In this document: piece by piece, positions 57,870 through 64,000 of the stretch | Position numbering within the stretch: the first letter of the stretch is position 1 | Layout: each line of letters begins with the position of its first letter | Source: Vibrio intestinalis | GTDB lineage: Bacteria; Pseudomonadota; Gammaproteobacteria; Enterobacterales; Vibrionaceae | Assembly: GCF_025195085.2 (NCBI RefSeq) | Contig: NZ_JANAVY020000007.1 | Coordinates: 86,478-150,477 of the forward strand | DNA: 64,000 bases | Direction: 5' to 3' | The notes under the pieces: model-generated | The model's input: only the letters and a program-made list of their open reading frames with translations | What the model was told of the DNA's origin: nothing | Databases searched by the model: none | Made by a program: the position numbers and the translations under genes

Positions 57870-58864
57870 TTACGACATTAACAGACAGCAGCAATGAGTT
57901 CAGCTTTTATCAAGCTGTTCTATTGCTTGAGAAATACTATCAACTAGAGCCTGATTCTAATTTTGTTGCGGTGGGGGAGAATAAATACTTTCACCAAGAG
58001 CGTATAGCATTTAGTGTTTCGCCAAATTTATGTTTTCCTAAGAGTGATATGGAATTTATTACTCACATGGAAAGAAATGGCCAGCAGTATTCTCGAATTG
58101 AGACCAATTTTCTTGGTTTGCATGGCTCTAGTTCACCTTTGCCTGTTTCTTACACTGAAAAGCTGGCAGGCCGCGATCCAGATGATAACCCGGTTAAAGA
58201 TTTCTTCGATTTCTTCCATAACCGATATACAAGCTTATTGTATCGCGTTTGGAAAAAATACCGATATCATGTGCAATATAAAAGCGGCGCAAGTGATGCT
58301 TTTTCGGGACGGATATTGCATTTGGCGGGGCTGTCGAGTGTCATGCAAGATTGTGAAGCAGCGGAGCTAGATAGAGCTAAGATTCTTTCATATGTTAATC
58401 AGCTGTCGACACGGACACGCTCACCAAAACTTATTTCTGGTATTGTTTCTCACTATTTCTCTCTACCGCACGTTCGTATCGAAGAGTGGATTTATCGACG
58501 TGTAAAAATTGCCGCGAGTCAACGTAATAAACTTAATCGTTCAAACTGTAATTTGGGCCGTACCTTACATTTAGGGCAAAGTATTCCAGATCTAAACGGT
58601 AAGTTTAATATGTGCATTGACAACATCGATTTCGATATGTTTAGGCGTTTTTCTTATGGTAGTGAGCTCCATAAGACACTCGTTGGTTTGATGCGTTTTA
58701 TTTTACGCGACCCTATGTCATGGGACCTGATACTTACGGTAAATTTGGATTCTGTTCCAGAAAACAAATTAGGCAATGGGGAAGGGAATAGTCTGGGGCA
58801 GACTTGCTGGCTAGGAACTCCGACAGAAAGGGATGTGAGTATACGAGTTATAGGTAGTATATAA
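57866..58864 (+). CDS. tssG: TssG, T6SS baseplate protein
   Basis: The 332-aa protein has TssG landmarks: FYQAVLLLEKYY near the start, TNFLGLHGSSSPLPVSYTE, and KDFFDFFHNRYTSLLYR. TssG pairs with two TssF in each wedge. Coupled to tssF by ATGA, it ends the plus-strand operon ahead of a strong terminator. Confidence 0.94.
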   Translation: MITTLTDSSNEFSFYQAVLLLEKYYQLEPDSNFVAVGENKYFHQERIAFSVSPNLCFPKSDMEFITHMERNGQQYSRIETNFLGLHGSSSPLPVSYTEKLAGRDPDDNPVKDFFDFFHNRYTSLLYRVWKKYRYHVQYKSGASDAFSGRILHLAGLSSVMQDCEAAELDRAKILSYVNQLSTRTRSPKLISGIVSHYFSLPHVRIEEWIYRRVKIAASQRNKLNRSNCNLGRTLHLGQSIPDLNGKFNMCIDNIDFDMFRRFSYGSELHKTLVGLMRFILRDPMSWDLILTVNLDSVPENKLGNGEGNSLGQTCWLGTPTERDVSIRVIGSI

Positions 58865-58926
58865 AGTTTAGCGGGTCACACCGACACGATTGATTACATA
58901 CATTATTGATTGTGTACGTTTTTACT

Positions 58927-58960
58927 AAAAAGCCTCGGCCAGCAATGGCTGAGGCTTTTT
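58927..58960. terminator. Bidirectional terminator between tssG and the Lrp-family gene
   Basis: A 15-bp stem (AAAAAGCCTCGGCCA and its complement, four-base loop) has A and T runs on its outer sides. It serves the two convergent units. Confidence 0.9.
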
Positions 58961-58973
58961 AAGTATTTGCGGA

Positions 58974-59426
58974 CTATCGATTAATTGGTTGGTGAAGTAC
59001 AACCGTTGTCTCAAGTGCTCTGATGCCACTAAAGGACTCGATCTCATTGCACAAGTAGTGTATCGACTGAAGGTCTGGAGCCTCAATCAAAGCAATGATG
59101 TCAAAGTTTCCTCCAACAACACTAGTCAAACGGACTTCGGGAATCTCTTTAAGTGCATTGGTTACTTCGTCTTTCTTCCCTTTTTCACAGGAGATAAGTA
59201 AGTAACTTGCTGCAGAGCGTCCTTCGTTCTCAATTCGAATTTGAGCGGTATAACCTTTAATTATTCCCGTCTTTTCCAGTCGATTAATTCTTTCTGCTAC
59301 CGCTGTGCGCGATAAACCAATATTTCGAGAAAGATTGGCAATAGACTCTCGTCCATTTGACAATAAGTTAGAAAGTATTTTTCGATCTAGTTTGTCTAAG
59401 CCTTGTACTGTCATGTTAGAAATCAT
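58974..59426 (-). CDS. Lrp/AsnC-family transcriptional regulator
   Basis: The 150-aa protein begins with an N-terminal HTH (LDKLDRKILSNLLSNGRESIANLSRNIGLSRTAVAERI reduced here to its landmarks LDRKIL, NIGLSRTAV and RINRLEKTGII). A C-terminal RAM domain follows (VVGGNFDIIALIEAP). Such proteins are dimer-based regulators that often sense amino acids. It sits between convergent tssG and the minus-strand tssM, 28 bases after tssM, so it may be cotranscribed with tssM. ATG 59426 has AGG eight bases upstream; ATG 59414 is an alternative. Whether it controls the T6SS is not shown. Confidence 0.85.
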   Translation of the reverse strand: MISNMTVQGLDKLDRKILSNLLSNGRESIANLSRNIGLSRTAVAERINRLEKTGIIKGYTAQIRIENEGRSAASYLLISCEKGKKDEVTNALKEIPEVRLTSVVGGNFDIIALIEAPDLQSIHYLCNEIESFSGIRALETTVVLHQPINR

Positions 59427-59454
59427 GGGTTTTGCCTATTTCGTTGTTTTATTT

Positions 59455-62400
59455 TTATTTGATTGTTTTTGGTAAAGTAAAGTTATATAGCTCTGCTAAT
59501 GTAAAGGGATTTCGAGGTGTTAATGGGGTAACTCTCAGGCTTAAATCTCGCCCAGATACCTTTGTATCACTAACAAAACTACCATTATGTTGGTTTGTTA
59601 GTGTTGATTCCCCAAGTAAGCGATAGATCGCCCATTGACCACTTTTACTTAACACATGCTGTTTACCTTCATCTGTAACATCTTGAATAGTGATGTTTAT
59701 GTTGAAGTCCCCATTTTGAGGAGGCCATTCCATATCTCGAATTTGGCTTGGGCCGTGATAGTATTTAATGTCTGTGCCCGCGACCTGAAGAGTGGCTCTG
59801 ATGGCACTTGAATCTAGGTCTATGACTTTCATACTAAATGGGATGTAGACGCGGTTGGTGCTCTTGTTGATGAGCGTATCTCGAATAACATTGTAGTTAC
59901 GCAGTTGAACGAGCAGTTCTGGAGATAAATACAGTTCTTCTCCCTCTACCTGCTTCGGTATCCACAGGTTCGTATCGTAAAACGGTGCAAAGTTCTTTTG
60001 AATAAAACTATCTAACAATCCTCCTGTTGCAAAAATCCGCTCAAAGTCTTCAATCGAAATGTCTTCTTCTGATGTCAGATCGAAGGGGTACTTATTGAGG
60101 CCAATTTGCTGGAATTGGGTGTAGACCTCACTATGCCATTGAGCTTGAATGCCTTTTGAAGATTCCTTGATTATCACAGACCAACTTTGTTGCACCATTC
60201 CTAATAGCCAACTTCTTACTGGCTCAGGTGATTTTTGGGCGATCTGTTTTAGCTTAATTAGAGGATCTGCTTCTGTGCTACTCATTCGGTGTTGCGCAGC
60301 GGCTAGTGCAGCCATTTGCGGATCTGGAGCATCCGCTATTTCTTTCATATAGGTTCGCACACGGCTAAGGGCTGCGATCGTTTCGTCCCAAGGTGTCGGT
60401 GAGTTATTAGTTTCATTGACCTGCAGTTGATTTAGCAGGTGAAATGCTTGCTCTACACGAGTCATCAGAAGGTAATCTGGCTTCGTTACCTCGGTTACTT
60501 TATCTGCAATAGCTTCACCGGCTTCTAAGAGCGTTGGGTTAACTTTTGATACTAAAGTGTTTTGGTTACCAATTGGAGAGAACTGAGTATTCGCATATAC
60601 CTGTTTTAATACAGTTGTCATTGGCGATGATGGGCCAGATATCAAATCAATAGCGTTGGTGAGATCCCCCACGTTGTCATAACGTTTAACCTTCAGCTCA
60701 CTCAATGCATTACGCCAGTAGCTTATGTAGTCATCAGTGTATTTTTTACGGACTTGGTCTTTGAACGTTTCGTGTTCTTCTTCTGTTGGAACAATGTTAT
60801 TAGTTAAACCAAGTACCCAGTTATCACTGATCACTTGCTCTGACATAGTGTCAACACTTGGTCTGTAGAAAGTATTAAAGCCAGAAGAGGTGAACAATTT
60901 TCCGATGACCAAACGGCTACTGTCAGTTGGTTCACTGAATACATTGTTGAATTCAAACCCTACGGCACGTTCTAGATCAAGTGTGCCCAAACCAGTTGAG
61001 TCAGCTTGGCCGAGAACGCTTGCGTAAACAAGATCAACATTTGAGTTTGCTAAAAGTGAACGTCTTGTGGCTCGAACGATATCCATATTTATGTTCACTG
61101 GAGCAAAATCAGTTTTAAAGTAGGTATCTAAATAACGCATTGTTTGTTCTACAACTTCAGGGTTCACGTTAAGTGAGTCCATCATTGTTAGGGTTTGATG
61201 ACGTAAGAACTGAATATCGCGTTTAGATGGGTCGTTCAGCATTAAGTAGGCTTTTAATAGTGGCAGTGCTCGATTAAAGTTGTTTTGGTTTCGAGTCAGT
61301 TCCAGTCGGTAGCCTGTTTCAATGATTGGAATTAGTTTGTTATGTAAGTCATCTAACAGTGCCCCATAAGCGACTTTTGTACTTGATGTTAAGCGACTGA
61401 TATTAAGTGGTAGAGCTTCATTATCGAGCGCAGTCGAGCCATCAAACCATGCACTATACAATGGTTGTAATGATTCACTGGTGTTTGTTAAAAGCTCTGC
61501 AAAGTCGCTTTGATGGTCATTTTGATGAATATTGTCAATGTTGAGTAGTTTATTAATAACCCTCAGGTTTGCATCAAGGGTTGTAGCAAAATAGTAGCCG
61601 CTACCAGCGAGCAATAGCAATGAAGCGATTATTGCTAAATTACTCTGCTTTCTGATTCGACGAAGGTAAGTTTGGTTTTCACCGGCAAAGTCGCTTTCGG
61701 GCAAGATTTGAGAATCCATTAAAAAGCGAACGAAGTATGGCGTTTCAGTTAGGTGGGTATGTTCAGATGCAATAATCGGAAGGTTAAAGTAGTTGCTGCA
61801 GCTTTTAGCAAGCAAGTTGTACTTTCGTCCACCTTGTAAGCTCGAGTTGAAGAAGATCTCGCGGATGTCAAAAGAGTATACTCCAGTATTCACCTCGCTT
61901 AGTTTTTCAAGTACGTAGCTTACTTGAGACTGGCACAGCTCAAACTGTTTAGGAAACGTTATGATGGCTTGCTTTTCATCCATGTTTGAGGCTTGTGCAG
62001 AGGCATCAAGGGCGCTTGTTTCTAAGACACTAACCAGATTCGCGTAACTTTCGTTAAAGTAAGATGAAGTTAGGCCTTTCGCTTCTTTTAAAGGAATAGA
62101 TAGGAATTCAATGTGTGTTTTCAACGAGCTGAATTGGATATATTCCTTAAAACCGTCAAGTTTATCTAACTTTGCCATCATAATATAAACTGGTAGCGCA
62201 GAAGCAGTTTGCTCAACAATAGAACTGAGGCGTTTTGTTAATGATGTAATAACAAATTCTTTCTGCTCGGTTTCTGAAACGATGAGAAATTCGTAATCAA
62301 TAAAGAACATGCAACCAGCGAAAGGTTTTCTCGGTCTATGTGCGATCACCTCACGTGTGAAACGTTCCCATAAAGCGGCATCATTACTTGATATTTCTTG

Positions 62401-62844
62401 AAACAACAGTCGCGGATTAGGTTTTATATAAACGGCCTTTTCAGACTCGTACCAGCTGAAAAAGTCATTTTTAGTTGTCTTACTATGGTCAACAGATTTG
62501 ATTGCACCAGAGTTAACCAAAAATTGACTTCTACCAGACTGTTTGTTGCCGATCATCAGGTAAATTGGTTTAGTCGCTGTTTTGGACAGGAGAGGTCGCA
62601 TTATCATCGATAACGCATCTTCTTCCGTTTCCAATGCTAATGAGTCTGAGCCTCTTTTTTTCTTCATCCACAAAATGGCGAGGAAAGATACATAGAGTAC
62701 GGCAATAACAGCCAATACTATATACAAATAAAGCAACTCAAACGTTTGAGCATAGAAAAAGATCGCGATAAACAATATCGCGAGACTAATTGCTAATATG
62801 GTTGAAACCGCAATTGGGTTTCGCATCATCTTTTTAAGAAACAT
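59455..62844 (-). CDS. tssM: TssM (IcmF/VasK), T6SS membrane-complex protein
   Basis: The 1129-aa protein has usual TssM length. Two TM helices lie at about 12-60, then a cytoplasmic NTPase-like domain, a third TM at about 398-416 (IIASLLLLAGSGYYF), and a large periplasmic part that spans to the outer-membrane complex. The Walker A position reads GNKQSGRS, with Arg for the expected Lys, so ATP binding may be lost. It starts 16 bases after the vasL-like gene. The partners TssL and TssJ are not in this window. Confidence 0.93.
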   Translation of the reverse strand: MFLKKMMRNPIAVSTILAISLAILFIAIFFYAQTFELLYLYIVLAVIAVLYVSFLAILWMKKKRGSDSLALETEEDALSMIMRPLLSKTATKPIYLMIGNKQSGRSQFLVNSGAIKSVDHSKTTKNDFFSWYESEKAVYIKPNPRLLFQEISSNDAALWERFTREVIAHRPRKPFAGCMFFIDYEFLIVSETEQKEFVITSLTKRLSSIVEQTASALPVYIMMAKLDKLDGFKEYIQFSSLKTHIEFLSIPLKEAKGLTSSYFNESYANLVSVLETSALDASAQASNMDEKQAIITFPKQFELCQSQVSYVLEKLSEVNTGVYSFDIREIFFNSSLQGGRKYNLLAKSCSNYFNLPIIASEHTHLTETPYFVRFLMDSQILPESDFAGENQTYLRRIRKQSNLAIIASLLLLAGSGYYFATTLDANLRVINKLLNIDNIHQNDHQSDFAELLTNTSESLQPLYSAWFDGSTALDNEALPLNISRLTSSTKVAYGALLDDLHNKLIPIIETGYRLELTRNQNNFNRALPLLKAYLMLNDPSKRDIQFLRHQTLTMMDSLNVNPEVVEQTMRYLDTYFKTDFAPVNINMDIVRATRRSLLANSNVDLVYASVLGQADSTGLGTLDLERAVGFEFNNVFSEPTDSSRLVIGKLFTSSGFNTFYRPSVDTMSEQVISDNWVLGLTNNIVPTEEEHETFKDQVRKKYTDDYISYWRNALSELKVKRYDNVGDLTNAIDLISGPSSPMTTVLKQVYANTQFSPIGNQNTLVSKVNPTLLEAGEAIADKVTEVTKPDYLLMTRVEQAFHLLNQLQVNETNNSPTPWDETIAALSRVRTYMKEIADAPDPQMAALAAAQHRMSSTEADPLIKLKQIAQKSPEPVRSWLLGMVQQSWSVIIKESSKGIQAQWHSEVYTQFQQIGLNKYPFDLTSEEDISIEDFERIFATGGLLDSFIQKNFAPFYDTNLWIPKQVEGEELYLSPELLVQLRNYNVIRDTLINKSTNRVYIPFSMKVIDLDSSAIRATLQVAGTDIKYYHGPSQIRDMEWPPQNGDFNINITIQDVTDEGKQHVLSKSGQWAIYRLLGESTLTNQHNGSFVSDTKVSGRDLSLRVTPLTPRNPFTLAELYNFTLPKTIK

Positions 62845-62860
62845 AAGCCGTTATTTTTTG

Positions 62861-63871
62861 TTACTGTACGTTGTTTGATTCAGTTTTTAACTGATTGATT
62901 TTGTATAAGTAGGTGTTCAGCAATTGAAGAGAACGCTCTACATCTTTTTGTTGTTTGTGTTTTTCTGAGTATTCAATTCGACCTAATAAAGGAAACAGAG
63001 AGTTACTGTACTTATAAGCCTGTACAGATTTCTTATCTGTTTGATGTAAAGTCGCATTTGCAATAGCTGTTCTTGCGATAGAAAATCTTTGATAGATCAT
63101 TTCGAATTCTTTGTCGAAGCTTGCTTTCTTCAGTTGAAAGTCCTGTTGAAGCTTTGAAGCATAATTTGAATCTGGATAAAGTAGCAGCAGTTGGTTCGTC
63201 AAGTGCTCAAGCTTATCTAGATTGTTTACTCTAACCGGATCTAATGTCCATCCATCCATAAGTTGATCAAGTCTAGTGATGGTTGGTTGTCGTAAATCGC
63301 TCAATGTATCCCGATTATTCTGAGAGTTAAGTTCATCGACTATACTTGCAAGTTCGGGAATAGAAGCTTGATTCACCTGCGCTATAAGTTGCTTCTTTTG
63401 ATAGTGGGGATAGAAGAAAAATAAGGTAATAGCGATAACCATAGCGAAACTAGCTGCCACCAAGTATTTCTTAGGATTATTTGGAGAATGCTGAAGTTCT
63501 TCTGGTTTAGATTGTTCCTGCTTTGGCGGTGATATCTCTAGGGTAAACTCATGAGGAGCTGGCACCTTTTTAGTTTCAACTGTACTTGCTTGTTGATTGC
63601 TTTCCCTTATCTCACCGACCCAAAGGCTAAGTCTTCGGCGTACTCGGCCTAAAGAAGGAGCTGCCAAGCCGTAGTGAAGGCGAAGTTCCTCTTCTATTCG
63701 CAAACATGTTTGATGTGCCATCTCAATAAGTCGAAGGTCTTCTGATTGCGGGTTAATGTGTTTAAGGCGACGTTCAGTATTTTCTACCATCCACTCTATA
63801 GCGTTAACTCGAGCATTGGTTTTAGAGCAATCAGGGAAAGCGCTATACCAGTAGATGACGCATAGGTCCAA
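62861..63871 (-). CDS. VasL/TssA-like T6SS protein, possibly truncated at the N-terminus
   Basis: The visible part begins in the second half of an ImpA_N-like domain (IYWYSAFPDCSKTNARVNAIEWM). One TM helix follows at about 135-155 (YLVAASFAMVIAITLFFFY), then a periplasmic-type helical domain like the VasL C-terminus. VasL-like proteins are TssA relatives anchored in the inner membrane. The only start available is a TTG at 63871 with no ribosome binding site. Upstream the frame stays open for 18 more codons (including QWLKFDPTL, which looks coding) up to a TAA at 63926, with no ATG. The gene is therefore either 5'-damaged or starts unusually. It is followed by tssM after 16 bases. Confidence 0.65.
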   Translation of the reverse strand: MDLCVIYWYSAFPDCSKTNARVNAIEWMVENTERRLKHINPQSEDLRLIEMAHQTCLRIEEELRLHYGLAAPSLGRVRRRLSLWVGEIRESNQQASTVETKKVPAPHEFTLEISPPKQEQSKPEELQHSPNNPKKYLVAASFAMVIAITLFFFYPHYQKKQLIAQVNQASIPELASIVDELNSQNNRDTLSDLRQPTITRLDQLMDGWTLDPVRVNNLDKLEHLTNQLLLLYPDSNYASKLQQDFQLKKASFDKEFEMIYQRFSIARTAIANATLHQTDKKSVQAYKYSNSLFPLLGRIEYSEKHKQQKDVERSLQLLNTYLYKINQLKTESNNVQ

Positions 63872-64000
63872 CAGAGAAGTAAGGGTGGGATCGAACTTTA
63901 ACCACTGAAAATAAAAGACTTTATTTTATTGGGAACTTTTCAAGGTAATCACGATCTGATCATGAAGTTAAAAATATGAGAAACTCGTGCATGATTATCA
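63872..64000. other. Right edge, no gene assigned
   Basis: This AT-rich stretch has stops in the vasL-like frame and no convincing alternative frame on the minus strand. It may hold a promoter, or the decayed 5' end of the vasL-like gene. Confidence 0.4.

Overview
The window looks like a chromosome segment of a Vibrio (Vibrionaceae). The pointers are a vibrio-type type VI secretion system (T6SS) with VasH and a VasL-like protein, a DUF3332 lipoprotein, a Fur-regulated siderophore module, Cti, and moderate-to-low GC with AT-rich intergenic stretches. I see no insertion sequence, integrase, CRISPR array or rRNA.

Layout. (1) 1-18.6 kb is mostly ordinary chromosome. It holds the end of an NtrC-type response regulator that has lost its ATPase and sigma-54 motifs, a 61-aa protein, the fatty-acid cis/trans isomerase Cti, an outer-membrane porin, a Set-type MFS exporter, and an iron module on the minus strand (two-component system, TonB receptor, periplasmic binding protein). 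The iron module has a Fur-box-like site in front of each transcription unit. After it come an M23 peptidase, a VRR-NUC nuclease, an OFA-family MFS transporter, a DUF3332 lipoprotein, a periplasmic-sensor diguanylate cyclase and tRNA-Gly(UCC). (2) 19-27 kb is one gene for a ~2740-aa lipoprotein built of Ig-like domains. (3) 27.5-38.6 kb is an accessory array and the most interesting part: three copies, in different states of decay, of a module [MIX-motif protein] - [membrane-anchored beta-propeller-like protein] - [very large effector-like protein]. Only the third copy is complete. The first has a frameshifted propeller gene and a 20-codon stub of a large gene. The second has only the C-terminus of a MIX gene, an intact propeller gene and an 11-codon stub of the large gene. 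(4) 38.7-63.9 kb is a T6SS cluster: vasH and clpV on the minus strand; hcp, vgrG, a DUF6484 protein, an unknown protein, a DUF2169 protein and a ketosynthase-like protein on the plus strand; a Ser/Thr kinase with tssA, tssB, tssC, tssE, tssF and tssG; then a minus-strand Lrp-family regulator, tssM and a vasL-like gene. tssJ, tssK, tssL, an FHA protein and PAAR are not in the window and may lie to the right.

How it fits together. A sigma-54-type promoter precedes hcp, and the sigma-54 activator VasH is encoded divergently, so VasH probably drives hcp/vgrG. Hairpins after hcp and after tssC probably set the high ratio of tube and sheath protein to baseplate protein. The MIX/propeller/large-protein array converges on vasH across a shared terminator. 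I infer that it is a T6SS cargo module: a MIX co-effector or effector, a periplasm-facing immunity candidate, and a 1589-aa toxin candidate with an OmpA-like peptidoglycan-binding domain. Retention of an intact propeller gene beside deleted partners is what is expected of orphan immunity genes. None of the array functions is proven by sequence alone.
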